Origin: an uncultured Sphingorhabdus sp.
Lineage (GTDB): Bacteria; Pseudomonadota; Alphaproteobacteria; Sphingomonadales; Sphingomonadaceae
Assembly: GCA_937873665.1 (NCBI GenBank)
Contig: CALMYW010000473.1
Span: 1-29,173, forward strand
Direction of reading: 5' to 3'
DNA: 29,173 nucleotides
Numbering within the stretch: position 1 is the stretch's first letter; every line of letters begins with the position of its first letter. Made by a program: the position numbers and the translations under genes. The notes under the pieces are model-generated. The model ran no database searches and was not told the origin of the DNA. It saw nothing but the letters and a program-made list of their open reading frames with translations. Below are positions 16,623 to 25,832 of the stretch, piece by piece.

Positions 16623-17494
16623 CTGCTTGCTGTGGCAACACCGGCTGCGTTGAGCATCGACGCGAATGGCGTTTGCGCGTCACTGTCCCAGCTATGGCGC
16701 GGTCCGACCGTAATGCCGCCATCGACCGTAAGATGAACGCCGGTCACGAAGCGTCCAGAATCTGACGCAAGATAGAGGACTGCCTCCGCGATGTCGGACG
16801 GCAACCCGGCACTCTTGATCGGTTGGCTCCCGTGTCCGTTCTGCGCCACCATCGCCGCCATCTGGTCAGCGACCTCCCGCGTGAGGCCTTGCGAAGCTCC
16901 GAAAATTGACGTCGCAATCAGCCCCGGACAAATCGCGTTAACCCTGATGCCCTGCGGGGAGAGCTGGGCTGCAGACATTCGCGTGAAATGGATGAGCGCA
17001 GATTTCGCCGTGGAATAGGCCGGCGGTCCAAAGCCGGCCTGGAGTCCCGCGACCGAAGCGGTATTAATAATCGCCCCACCCCCGCGCTCAAGCATGAGCG
17101 GAATTGCGTGCTTGGTCCCAAGCATCGGGCCGCGCAACAGTATGTTGAAAATCCAGTCCCAGCGTTCGGCATCGATATCCGCGATATTCCGCATGCCGTC
17201 GGAAATTCCTGCATTGTTGAACAGTATATCAAGGCCGCTAAATTCGCTCTTTGCAAGCGCAACCGCTGCAGCAATTTCTGATTCGACAGTCACATCGCAT
17301 CGGGCATAGCGAACCCGATTCGGGAACCGCTGTTCGAGCAGGGCTCCTTTCTCATCCTGGATGTCGGCCGCCACCACGCACGCGCCCTCAGCGACCAGCA
17401 ACTCCAACGTTGCCAATCCGATCCCCGAAGCGGCACCGGTAACAATCGCTACCTTGTCACGAACCCGCCCGAATGGCGCAGTCTGAACCGACAT
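16619..17494 (-). CDS. Short-chain dehydrogenase/reductase, likely NAD-dependent
   Basis: The 291-residue protein is a classical SDR: TGAASGIG at residues 19-26 binds the cofactor, NNAG is at 93-96, and Ser147, Tyr160 and Lys164 form the catalytic set (NTASVAG, AYSTAK). Asp44 at the end of the second strand suggests NAD rather than NADP. It carries a C-terminal extension of about 25 residues after VDGGITVGP. It probably oxidises an alcohol to a ketone or aldehyde, or the reverse; the substrate is unknown. It is the first gene of the SDR-MoxR-VWA operon and overlaps MoxR by four bases. Confidence 0.9.
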   Translation of the reverse strand: MSVQTAPFGRVRDKVAIVTGAASGIGLATLELLVAEGACVVAADIQDEKGALLEQRFPNRVRYARCDVTVESEIAAAVALAKSEFSGLDILFNNAGISDGMRNIADIDAERWDWIFNILLRGPMLGTKHAIPLMLERGGGAIINTASVAGLQAGFGPPAYSTAKSALIHFTRMSAAQLSPQGIRVNAICPGLIATSIFGASQGLTREVADQMAAMVAQNGHGSQPIKSAGLPSDIAEAVLYLASDSGRFVTGVHLTVDGGITVGPRHSWDSDAQTPFASMLNAAGVATASR

Positions 17495-17979
17495 GATTGG
17501 AACTCTCCTTTTCCATGAAGCCTAAGCTTGCGACCGATGCCGCAAAAGTTGGTGCCTGAGTCGGCTCCCTATCCGATAGTTGGCTCGAGAAGCCGCCCCC
17601 CATGCCTTGATACTGAATGAACGCCTAACTGCCGTCGAATCAAGGGCGCAAATTTTCGCAAGCTATCCCTCCCGATCCGAAATCCAAATTTCAGGTCAAC
17701 TGCTGAAACAACGTTCGGCAACCGCAAAAGCCCACCCGAGAAACCTGTATCAGCCATTGAAAATCCTGTATCTTGCCATTGACCGTTCGCATCGAGACGA
17801 TGTAGTCGGAATCAGCAGTTTCAAATATGGAGTATGTGAGATAGCAATGCAAATGCTGATGTCTCACGAACCCTTGAATTGAGGCCCGATCGGCGGGAGA
17901 GGACTTGCGCTCTCCCTGGCAGGCGCCTGCAGCTCGCCCTAGAACGGCTTGATAGAAAACAATATTGGCGGACGGACGG
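17495..17979. other. 485-bp divergent intergenic region
   Basis: This lies between the SDR (minus) and the hotdog-like gene (plus) and should hold promoters for both. An imperfect copy of the shared palindrome, AAAC-AAC-GTTC, occurs at 17706-17716. Two open frames (17580-17882 plus, 17569-17757 minus) have no clear ribosome site and no recognisable family, so I do not call them genes. No RNA gene was recognised. Confidence 0.4.
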
Positions 17980-18708
17980 ATGGAAAAAACAGTCTATATT
18001 GATGAACGGTTTCGTGGTCCACCGCGCTCAGGAAATGGAGGGTACGTCACAGGACTGGTGGCTAGGCTCGCCGGCGGGCACCGCGCGGTCTACCTGCGGG
18101 CGCCGGCTCCCCTGGACGTGCCGCTCAGATTCGAGTCAAGTTCAGACTCGGCGCGCCTTACCCACGACGGGAAGGTCATCGCTGAAGCCGTGAAGAGCGA
18201 TTCCTCTGCCCTGCCAGAGGTACCTGCGCCACCCTCGCTTGAACAGGCTCGAGCGGCCGGGCGGCATGCAGCTTGCTCCCACCCGACCTGCTACTGCTGC
18301 GGCGACAAGGTCGCGCCGACCGAAGGCCTGCACGTGCATACAGGGCAAGTTTCCGAGTTGCCTCCCGGCTTCGTCGCCGGGGTCTGGAAGGTCGATGCTG
18401 CGGCCATTGGCGGCGATGGCTGCCTACAGGCCGAACACATCTGGTCCGCAATCGATTGTCCAGGCTCCTATGCTTGGCTGGCCAAGGATGGTATCAACGG
18501 CGGCCTTACGGCAATGATGCAAGCTGAGGTCTTGGAAAGCCCGCGTGTTGGGGACGAATGCATAATTCTTGCGTGGCCGTTGGATCAACTTTCGGACCGC
18601 CGCCGTACGTCGGGTGTCGCCCTGTTCGACAGGGATGGAAGATTGTTGGCGCGCGCTATCCAACTCTGGGTTCGTCCAAACAGACTGGAAGGACCGACGC
18701 CGCAATGA
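17980..18708 (+). CDS. Hotdog-like thioesterase-family protein, hypothetical
   Basis: The 242-residue product opens with RFRGPPRSGNGGYVTG and then LRAPAPLDVPL, a pattern seen in actinobacterial and proteobacterial hotdog-fold proteins annotated as hypothetical or thioesterase family. The middle has a Cys-rich stretch, ACSHPTCYCCGDKV, that could bind zinc. It probably binds or hydrolyses an acyl-CoA. The ATG at 17980 is used, with a weak GGACGG upstream; a TTG at 17965 would add five residues. The downstream SDR starts 50 bp later in the same direction, so the two are probably co-transcribed. The function is uncertain. Confidence 0.6.
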   Translation: MEKTVYIDERFRGPPRSGNGGYVTGLVARLAGGHRAVYLRAPAPLDVPLRFESSSDSARLTHDGKVIAEAVKSDSSALPEVPAPPSLEQARAAGRHAACSHPTCYCCGDKVAPTEGLHVHTGQVSELPPGFVAGVWKVDAAAIGGDGCLQAEHIWSAIDCPGSYAWLAKDGINGGLTAMMQAEVLESPRVGDECIILAWPLDQLSDRRRTSGVALFDRDGRLLARAIQLWVRPNRLEGPTPQ

Positions 18709-18758
18709 CCGACGTTCAGTAGTTCGACATTTACAGATCTGATTGCGAGAGGTGCGAG

Positions 18759-19565
18759 ATGGCGAAGCCACTTATTGATTTGAACGGCCCTTTGAAAGGG
18801 AAGCGCGCTTTGGTCACCGGTGCAAGCCGAGGCATCGGTGAGGCCATCTGTGCCCGTCTTGCCATGGCCGGAGCAAGTGTTGTTGCAACTGCGCGTACGA
18901 CAGATGAAGGCGAAAGCAAGTTGCCCGGAAGCTTGCAGATGACTGTCGAACGCCTTCGTTCGGCGGGAGCCGACGCCCATTTTGTCAAAGCGGATCTGGC
19001 AAAAGGATTCGACCGTGAGCGATTGATCGCAGAAGCCGGTCCAGTTGACGTGCTCATCAACAACGCGGCAATCACTTACTTCATCCCGGTGGAGGAATTT
19101 CCGGAAAAGAGGTTCAAGCTGATGATGGAGGTTCAGGTCTATGCCCCCTTTCATCTCGCTCAGCTGGTCATTTCCGGAATGCGGAAGCGCGGCGGCGGAG
19201 CAATCGTCAATATCTCTTCGCCAGCTGGTCTGCATCCCAAACCACCCTACGGCGGAAGCCGCGGCGGAACCGTTTACGGCATGTGCAAGGTGGCTCTGGA
19301 AAGATTTACCACCGGTTTGGCTGCCGAAGTCCAGACGGACGGCATCGCGGTGAATGTGGTATCCCCTGGTTTGGTTGACACCCCCGGCGTCGCCGTTCAC
19401 GGACTTATCAATGATCGCACCCGCGACCGTGTGCAGCCCGTTGAATTCATTGCCGAAGCTGTCTACCGGCTGGCCATTGCCGACGCGAACCAGACAACCG
19501 GTCGGATTCTTTATGCCGCGCCGTTTCTCGAAGAACTCGGTGTCGCGCCGGCCAGTCTGATTTGA
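18759..19565 (+). CDS. Short-chain dehydrogenase/reductase, possibly NADP-dependent
   Basis: This 268-residue SDR has TGASRGIG at residues 20-27, NNAA (not the usual NNAG) at 101-104, NISSPAG with the catalytic Ser at 153-154, and Tyr173 and Lys177 in TVYGMCK. Arg46 after the second strand (ATART) suggests NADP preference. The extended loop between residues 158 and 172 (rich in Pro, Gly and Arg) is longer than in many SDRs and may shape the substrate pocket. It is downstream of the hotdog-like gene in a likely two-gene operon and convergent with the monooxygenase pseudogene. Confidence 0.88.
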   Translation: MAKPLIDLNGPLKGKRALVTGASRGIGEAICARLAMAGASVVATARTTDEGESKLPGSLQMTVERLRSAGADAHFVKADLAKGFDRERLIAEAGPVDVLINNAAITYFIPVEEFPEKRFKLMMEVQVYAPFHLAQLVISGMRKRGGGAIVNISSPAGLHPKPPYGGSRGGTVYGMCKVALERFTTGLAAEVQTDGIAVNVVSPGLVDTPGVAVHGLINDRTRDRVQPVEFIAEAVYRLAIADANQTTGRILYAAPFLEELGVAPASLI

Positions 19566-19703
19566 CCGTCAAGATCTGTTGCGAGCGCATCGAGGGTATT
19601 TCAACGATTCGGCGCATTGGCTTTGGAATATCTTCACTGATGCATGGCAAGGCTTCGGTGCGGGGAAGGCACCGTCCGACCGATCAGCATTGTTGGAACA
19701 GTG

Positions 19704-19732
19704 CGGCGGCGCCAATTCAATTGGCTCCGCCG
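19704..19732. terminator. Bidirectional terminator between SDR and monooxygenase
   Basis: A 14-bp inverted repeat with one mismatch (arms 19704-19717 and 19719-19732, centred on 19718) lies between two convergent genes. On the plus strand it is followed by a T-rich stretch (TCTGTTTG, then CTCTTTAC). It probably ends transcription from both sides. Confidence 0.65.
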
Positions 19733-19761
19733 TCTGTTTGCCCCTCTTTACTCGGGTTGTC

Positions 19762-21297
19762 TCAGACTGGCTCGGTTTGCCGTTGTTTGGCGTCGACGCA
19801 ATCATAGACAAACTCTTCGCCGTCCAGATCGGTTGCAGGAATCTCGTGCCTCTCGGTCCAATAATCCTGGTTGTGGCGCCATTCGGGCTTGTCCCCCCGC
19901 TTGGGCAATAGCTTGATCCCTCGCATCAGGTAGCCCGGATTAAAGTTATCGGCTTCAATCCAGTCCAAGAGTTGCATCGCCCGGTCTTCCGCACGCAGCG
20001 CGACATCCACGCGCTTGGCACCCTTTTTGTCCATGTGGTTGAGCAGATTGCAGACGAAATCGCCCAGCATGTCGACCCGCAGGGTCCAGCTGGCGCGGAA
20101 ATAGCCCATCACCCAGACCATGTTGGGAACCCCAGTGAACATCATCCCGCGGTAGTTGACGGTCTCGTGCCAATCGACTTCTTTGCCGTCGACGTAGAAC
20201 GGGATACCGCCCATCATCAGCATGTTGAATCCGGTTGCAGCAACGATGATGTCGGCTTCTATCTCCTCACCAGACGAGGTACGAACACCCTTTTCGGTAA
20301 AGGTTTCGAGCGTATCAGTCATCACTGTCAGCTTACCGGCAACGGCCGCTTTGAAGATGTCGCCTTCCGGGCAAAAGGCCAGTCGCTGTTGCCAAACTCT
20401 GTATTTTGGCGTGAAGTGGGGTTCGAACGAGAAATCCTCCACACCGGTGAACTTCCGAACCAGCGTCTTGAGCTCCTCGAAGACAACATCTGGTTCCTTC
20501 AACGCTCGCCCAGACAGGCGCCCGCCATCATGCATGATCTGCGCTCGGACCACGCGATGGATGGTCGGTTCATCGATCCCGATCTCGCGCAGCCGGTCAG
20601 CCAATTCGTTCTTGTTTTCGGAGCAATAGAAATAGGTCGGCGATCGCTGCAACATAGTCACATGGGCGGCCTTTTCGGCAAACGCCGGGATCACCGTGGC
20701 GGCAGTTGCACCCGATCCGATCACCAATATCCGCTTTCCGCTGTAGTCGATGCTCGGATCCCATAGCTGCGCATGGATAAATCTACCCTTATAGCTGTCC
20801 ATACCCGGCCAGTCGGGGATATGGGGCTTTTCGTGGTCGTAGTAGCCCTGGCACATCCACAAGAAGTTCGCGGTGAATGTCACCGCCGCGCCATTCGAAG
20901 CGCGGACCGCCTCGACGGTCCAGAGGTTGGCCTTGCTGTCTCATGAGGCCTTGGTGATCCGGTGGCCATAGCGGATATGTGGGGCGATGCCGTTCTCCTC
21001 GATCACTTCGCCCATATAGTCGAGAATTGCCTGCCCCGATGCGATCGGCGTGCCGACCCACGGCTTGAAGCGATAGCCGAAGGTGTAAAGGTCGCTGTCC
21101 GAGCGCACACCGGGATACTTGTGAGTTTCCCAAGTTCCTCCGAAGGTGTCCTTCATTTCAAGGATTGCGTAGCTCTTGCCCGGACACTGTTGCTGCAAGT
21201 GATAAGCCGAGCCGATTCCGGAAATCCCCGCTCCGACGATCAGCACATCAACATGGGTGGTGCTTTCGTCCTGCATCTGCGCCATTTCAGTCGCCAC
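19762..21297 (-). pseudogene. Baeyer-Villiger flavin monooxygenase interrupted by an in-frame TGA
   Basis: A single frame runs from a GTG at 21297 (GGAGG six bases upstream) to a stop at 19762, but a TGA at 20941-20943 interrupts it after residue 118. Both halves are in the same frame and together have normal family length, about 511 codons. The upstream part has the FAD motif GAGISGIG and GGTWETHKYPGV. The downstream part has the Baeyer-Villiger fingerprint GRFIHAQLWD and the NADPH motif GSGATA. The reading HRITKAS-stop-DSKANLW suggests a tryptophan codon TGG changed to TGA. Family members insert oxygen next to ketones to form esters or lactones, as in steroid, terpene or cyclic-ketone catabolism. 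It could be a recent inactivation, a sequencing error, or read-through at low level. Confidence 0.85.
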
Positions 21298-21542
21298 TCG
21301 TCGCCTCCATCTGGTTTAACCCGCCCCAAGCTCAAATTGTAACGACTCGGTACCGATTGCAGCGAAGTGGAACATTGACATAGATCAATTTTTAACATCT
21401 ACTAATTTCGAAACAGTAGCGTAGTTTATGAAGGTTTATATTTCAAATTGTAAAGTTCGTAGCTATAACTGCTGGAAATAATTGAGTAATTAAATTGATT
21501 ATTACTTTATGATACCATAATTCATCAACCATACCCAATCAT
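21298..21542. other. AT-rich intergenic island
   Basis: The stretch from about 21380 to 21542 is strikingly AT-rich compared with its surroundings. It holds an 11-base direct repeat, TCAAATTGTAA at 21332-21342 and again at 21443-21453. It contains the monooxygenase promoter side and lies downstream of the TonB receptor. No gene is seen. Confidence 0.5.
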
Positions 21543-23498
21543 TTAAAAATCGGCAACGACTTGCAAGGAAAGACTGCGCGCGGGGATGTAAGTCCAGCCG
21601 CCGCTGCTTGATACGTTCCAGCCGTAGACATTGAACGCGTTCAGTGCCTGCGCACGAACCACCAGGTTCTTGTCACTCACAGTGAAGCGATATCGTCCTC
21701 CAAGATTTACAACCGTTCGCGGCGGCGAGTTGACGGAATTTGCAGCATTCCCGGCGCGGCCCGACAGGCTCTCGATAGCGAGATCAAACGAAAGTGGACC
21801 GGCCCCCGCCTTAGAACGCCAATCAAGATTGAGGACGCTGCGTCTGCGGAGTTGCCCGACCGGCCTTGCTCCGATCCGTCCTTCGGAAACAGCTTCTCCG
21901 GATACCCGTGGGTCAAGGAACATCGTGCCGGCTACCACAGCCAGGCCGGGCGCAAGTCGCCCAGCCAAAGAAAACTCAATTCCCCTGTTGTCCAGATCTC
22001 CTAGCTCACGATACTTCAGCGACGCGTCCAAACCGAAATATGGCTTGGTAATCGAAAAGGCTCCGGCGATCAGAGTCAGCTTAGGCGCCAGTTTCACGCT
22101 CACACCAGCCTCGATCTGTCGGGTATGAATAGCGGCGGGAATCTCCGAGCGATTTGTCGCCGTATCCGGCGCGATCAATGCTTCCTCTCGGCCACTCGTC
22201 GCTGCAGCGTAAACTGTGACGCCAGAAACAATACGATAGGCCCCCCCAAAATTCCAGGTAACGGGACTCTCGCTCACGACAGGATCTGCCAAACTGGGAT
22301 CGGCATAGCTGACTTCCTTACGGTAGTAGCTTTTCGAAACGCCGGCGGTCAAGGTGATGCCGGACCTGGAAACAAGCGAATAAGCTATTCCCAGACTCAG
22401 CTGATTTGTATGATCCGTATTCTTGGGGCCGATCACGATATCCGGCTCGGGGAAGGCTTGTCGCTCCAGAAGACTGGTCGCCCCCAAATCCAACGCCATG
22501 CTGCCCCCAAATCGACGCTGGCGGGAACGCCCACGTACGCTTGCAACCAGTCGCTGGTCGATCCTGCTTCCTGCCCATCGCTTGACTGCTCGTATTTCTC
22601 CTGAAAGCGATGCGTCGCGATCTCCGAGGTTCGCAACGATTCTATGGCGACCAGCCGATCCATTGGACGTCACATCGCTCAGGATATCCGAAAATGTTGA
22701 ATGGTTGTCCTTTTCAGACCAGATTAAACCTGCCTCGATCTGAATTCCTCGCAACGAAGTCTTCAGGTTGGTGCCGATCAACCATGTGTCAGTATCGCGC
22801 CTGGCCCAGTCCTGCGACAGATAGAGTCCTCTTTCCAGCCTGGGAGGAGCGAGGCTGCCTGATACATAGATTGTCGGACGTGCCTTGTCTCCACGGACAA
22901 ACAGACCGCCGCCAAACAATAGGATCTCAGTGTCACGCGCCGGGTGCCAGGAGATGGTTCCGCCGGCGGATTCGTAGTGGTACCGACTGCCTTCGGACGT
23001 AACCGCCTGCCGCCATCCCAAACCACCCGCGAGTCCTATGCCGGAGCCGCCTGGCGGCTTCTTGAACTCTGCCGAGCCCCCGTAGCCGCGGATTGAGCTG
23101 CCGCCCGTTTCCAGCGTAACGCTGAGGCCGGCTGCATTGCCCGGTTTGTTCAACGCATAGTCGACGAGGCCGGTGGGAGCAGGGAACGGAAACTGCAACG
23201 CTGCGGGCCCAACGCGAATGGAGCTCCCGTCGACAAGTCGAGGAGAAATCTTGTCAACGAGGTCGAAGTATAAGCCTTCCAATCTCACATTGCCAGCCTC
23301 GACCGGATCAAACCCTCGCACGTCGTCGCTGCTGTAAAGCCCGCTCTTTTCCGTCCCGACCGTTCGACCGAAAGCATCGCTCGACTGGGTTGTAACGTTG
23401 TCGGCTGCCCTCTGCGCAAAGGCAATTTCGGGGCCTAGCGAAATCGCCAGGCCAAATAAGGACAGCTTTGCGGCCGCTTCGAAAATGGTGCCTTGCAT
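21543..23498 (-). CDS. TonB-dependent outer-membrane receptor
   Basis: The 651-residue protein starts with a signal peptide ending near IAFAQ, then a plug-like region (DVRGFDPVEAGNVRLEGLYFD...), and continues as a beta-barrel of alternating aromatic strands to a C-terminal Phe (QVVADF), as outer-membrane proteins need for BAM recognition. It is short for the family and no clear TonB box was recognised, so energy coupling is inferred. It would import a ligand across the outer membrane; in sphingomonads such receptors often sit with catabolic genes. It begins 32 bp after the ferredoxin reductase stop, so it is probably the last gene of the etfB-etfA-reductase operon. No strong ribosome site is seen before the ATG. 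Confidence 0.8.
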   Translation of the reverse strand: MQGTIFEAAAKLSLFGLAISLGPEIAFAQRAADNVTTQSSDAFGRTVGTEKSGLYSSDDVRGFDPVEAGNVRLEGLYFDLVDKISPRLVDGSSIRVGPAALQFPFPAPTGLVDYALNKPGNAAGLSVTLETGGSSIRGYGGSAEFKKPPGGSGIGLAGGLGWRQAVTSEGSRYHYESAGGTISWHPARDTEILLFGGGLFVRGDKARPTIYVSGSLAPPRLERGLYLSQDWARRDTDTWLIGTNLKTSLRGIQIEAGLIWSEKDNHSTFSDILSDVTSNGSAGRHRIVANLGDRDASLSGEIRAVKRWAGSRIDQRLVASVRGRSRQRRFGGSMALDLGATSLLERQAFPEPDIVIGPKNTDHTNQLSLGIAYSLVSRSGITLTAGVSKSYYRKEVSYADPSLADPVVSESPVTWNFGGAYRIVSGVTVYAAATSGREEALIAPDTATNRSEIPAAIHTRQIEAGVSVKLAPKLTLIAGAFSITKPYFGLDASLKYRELGDLDNRGIEFSLAGRLAPGLAVVAGTMFLDPRVSGEAVSEGRIGARPVGQLRRRSVLNLDWRSKAGAGPLSFDLAIESLSGRAGNAANSVNSPPRTVVNLGGRYRFTVSDKNLVVRAQALNAFNVYGWNVSSSGGWTYIPARSLSLQVVADF

Positions 23499-23530
23499 GA
23501 GCCCGTCACGACTTCGACATGAAAACGGTC

Positions 23531-24781
23531 TTACGCGGGCGTATGGGATGTTGCATCCTGGAGGATATCTTTCATCTGGATTTCCGGTTTCGACAGTTCC
23601 GAGGGTGATGGACGCGCTCCAGCTTCGATCAGCTTGCGTCCGTAGACGTAGTCCTTAGTGGCATTGATGCAGTCGATCGCGATGATCCGCCCTCTCTTCA
23701 AGTAGGCGACTGAAAACTCGCGATCAGAGAGTTGCCCTCTAACTACTGTTTCGTCGTAACCGATGGACAGGCCAGCCGTCTGGAGGCGCAGGTCGTACTG
23801 GTTGGACCAGAACCAGGGGAACGCCTGATAGGGAACCGGATCGCCGCAAATATGCCTGGCGACACAAGACGCCTGATCGTTAGCGTTTTGCACCGACTCG
23901 ACGCGGATGACTGCCTTGTCAGCGTGCAAACAACTGAACGCAGCGCAGTCTCCAATGGCATAGACGTCGGGCACGGATGTGCGGCAATATTCGTCGACGA
24001 GAATTCCATTTCCGCCCTCTGCACCGGCAGCCAGCAAGGGCCCGACGCTCGGCACAATCCCGATGCCGACCACCACCGCCTCGACAGCGACTATCGAACC
24101 ATCTGAAAGCCTCACGCCTTCGACGCGGTCTTCGCCAACAATCGCATCGACAGTGACGCCAGTTCGCAAATCCACTCCGTTTTCGCGATGAACGGTTTCG
24201 TAGAACGCCGAGAGCTCCGTTCCAGCTACGCGAGAAAGGACCCGATCAAGCGACTCGAACAGAACAACATCAACGTCCATTTTCCTAAGTACGGCAGCGG
24301 CTTCCAATCCAATATAGCCACCTCCGATGATCGCAATCTTTCTGACCCCGCGATCAACTTCAGCGACGAGATCGTCACAGTCCGCTCGTGTCCTAACCGC
24401 ATGAATACCCTTCAGGGTTGAACCAGGGCAAGTTAGCTTGCGCGGGTCTCCTCCGGCAGCCCAAACTAGTCTGCCATAGCTAACGGTCTGCCCATCAGAG
24501 CATCGAAGTGTCTTGGTCGAAGGATCGACTCCTACGACCTCAATTCCGAGCCGCATCGAGATGTCCTTTTCCCGCCAGAATTCCGCCGGTCGGATCAGGA
24601 GACGATTAAAGGTCTTTTCTCGGGCGAAGTATTCCTTCGAGAGCGGAGGTCGTTCGTATGGAAACTCCTCCTCACGTCCGATTATCGAGATTGTCCCAAG
24701 AAAGCCATTCTGCCGAAGCGAAATTGCGCACTGAGCTCCAGCATGTCCCGCTCCTACAATGACGATGTCGGCGCAGATCAT
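23531..24781 (-). CDS. FAD-dependent ferredoxin reductase
   Basis: This 416-residue flavoprotein resembles putidaredoxin/rubredoxin reductases. It has an FAD motif ([12 protein letters not shown]) at the N-terminus, a central NAD motif ([12 protein letters not shown]), and a second FAD-contact motif [20 protein letters not shown] is a hallmark of this group. It should pass electrons from NADH to the ferredoxin at 8554-8874 and so feed the P450 and/or the diiron oxygenase. Its ATG at 24781 overlaps the etfA stop (ATGA), implying translational coupling with an electron-transfer flavoprotein operon, which is an unusual arrangement. The TonB receptor follows 32 bp later. Confidence 0.88.
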   Translation of the reverse strand: MICADIVIVGAGHAGAQCAISLRQNGFLGTISIIGREEEFPYERPPLSKEYFAREKTFNRLLIRPAEFWREKDISMRLGIEVVGVDPSTKTLRCSDGQTVSYGRLVWAAGGDPRKLTCPGSTLKGIHAVRTRADCDDLVAEVDRGVRKIAIIGGGYIGLEAAAVLRKMDVDVVLFESLDRVLSRVAGTELSAFYETVHRENGVDLRTGVTVDAIVGEDRVEGVRLSDGSIVAVEAVVVGIGIVPSVGPLLAAGAEGGNGILVDEYCRTSVPDVYAIGDCAAFSCLHADKAVIRVESVQNANDQASCVARHICGDPVPYQAFPWFWSNQYDLRLQTAGLSIGYDETVVRGQLSDREFSVAYLKRGRIIAIDCINATKDYVYGRKLIEAGARPSPSELSKPEIQMKDILQDATSHTPA

Positions 24782-25707
24782 GACTTTGCCACCAGTTCCG
24801 GCACCGCGTTGAACAGATCCGCGACGAGGCCGATGTCGGCGACCTGGAAGATCGGGGCATCCTCGTCCTTGTTGATCGCGATGATGGTCTTCGAATCCTT
24901 CATCCCCGCAAGGTGCTGGATCGCGCCCGAGATGCCGACCGCGATGTAGACTTCCGGGGCCACGATCTTGCCGGTCTGGCCGACCTGGAAATCGTTGGGG
25001 ACATAGCCTGCATCAACCGCAGCGCGGCTGGCGCCAACTGCGGCACCCAGCTTGTCAGCCAGCGGGAAGATCGTGGCCTTGAAGGTGTCCGCATCCTTGA
25101 GCGCGCGGCCGCCCGAAACGATTACCTTGGCGCTGGTCAGTTCGGGGCGTTCGCTCTTGGCGATTTCCGAGCCCATGAAGCTGCTGGTGCCGGCGTCGCC
25201 CGCACCCGAAACCGCCTCGACGCTGCCCGAACCGCCGCTGGTTTCAGCCTTGGCGAAAGCGGTGCCGCGCACGGTGATGACCAGCTTGGCATCGCTCGAT
25301 TCAACCGTGGCGATCGCGTTGCCGGCATAGATCGGGCGGGTGAAGGTCTTGGGGCCTTCGACCGAAAGGATATCGCTGATCTGCATCACGTCGAGCAGAG
25401 CGGCGACGCGCGGGGCGATGTTCTTGCCGGTGGTGGTGGCAGGGGCAACAAAGGCATCGTGGCTGGCCATCAGGCCGGCCACCAGCGGCGCGACGTTTTC
25501 AGCGAGCGCATTGGCATAGGCCGCATCGTCGGCCAGGTGGACCTTGCCCACTCCGGCGATCTTGGCGGCTTCGGCGGCCACACCGGCGCAGCTCGATCCG
25601 GCAACCAGCAGGTGCACTTCGCCAAGCTGCGAAGCGGCGGTGACGGCGGCAAGCGTGGCGTCCTTGACCGAGGCGTTGTCGTGTTCGACCCAAACGAGCG
25701 TCTTCAT
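24778..25707 (-). CDS. etfA: Electron transfer flavoprotein, alpha subunit
   Basis: The 309-residue protein has the usual ETF alpha layout: an N-terminal nucleotide-fold domain beginning [10 protein letters not shown] and a C-terminal FAD domain with the [31 protein letters not shown] and [16 protein letters not shown] motifs. With ETF beta it takes electrons from acyl-CoA dehydrogenases and gives them to ETF-QO, encoded at 4403-6061. AAGGAAG lies upstream of the start. It follows etfB after a 125-bp spacer with inverted repeats. Base composition is higher in GC than the following reductase, in line with a core gene. Confidence 0.97.
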   Translation of the reverse strand: MKTLVWVEHDNASVKDATLAAVTAASQLGEVHLLVAGSSCAGVAAEAAKIAGVGKVHLADDAAYANALAENVAPLVAGLMASHDAFVAPATTTGKNIAPRVAALLDVMQISDILSVEGPKTFTRPIYAGNAIATVESSDAKLVITVRGTAFAKAETSGGSGSVEAVSGAGDAGTSSFMGSEIAKSERPELTSAKVIVSGGRALKDADTFKATIFPLADKLGAAVGASRAAVDAGYVPNDFQVGQTGKIVAPEVYIAVGISGAIQHLAGMKDSKTIIAINKDEDAPIFQVADIGLVADLFNAVPELVAKS

Positions 25708-25728
25708 TCTAGTCTTCCTTCGTTACAG

Positions 25729-25777
25729 TTCGCCCCCGCTTCTGTCGGGCGAAGAAAGGGAACCCGAAGAAGCGGGG
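25729..25777 (-). repeat. Overlapping inverted repeats between etfB and etfA
   Basis: Two mutually exclusive stems are possible: TTCGCCC (25729-25735) with GGGCGAA (25747-25753), or CCCCGCTTC (25734-25742) with GAAGCGGGG (25769-25777). They lie in the etfB-etfA mRNA leader. They may stabilise the transcript or tune etfA expression; no T-run follows. Confidence 0.4.
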
Positions 25778-25832
25778 ACGGCGCGCACCCGGCCGAGGAG
25801 AGTGCAAGGCCCGGCACCCGACTGATGTGTGA

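Noticed and set aside
17569..17882. Small open frames in the spacer between the SDR and hotdog-like genes
   Set aside because: No convincing ribosome site, no recognisable family, and they overlap each other on opposite strands.
20941..20943. TGA as a selenocysteine or programmed read-through codon in the monooxygenase
   Set aside because: This enzyme class does not use selenocysteine, the site is not catalytic, and Trp fits the context; a point mutation or read error is simpler.
19762..21297. Two separate monooxygenase genes or a frameshift
   Set aside because: Both parts are in the same frame and together make one normal-length protein with no overlap in domains.
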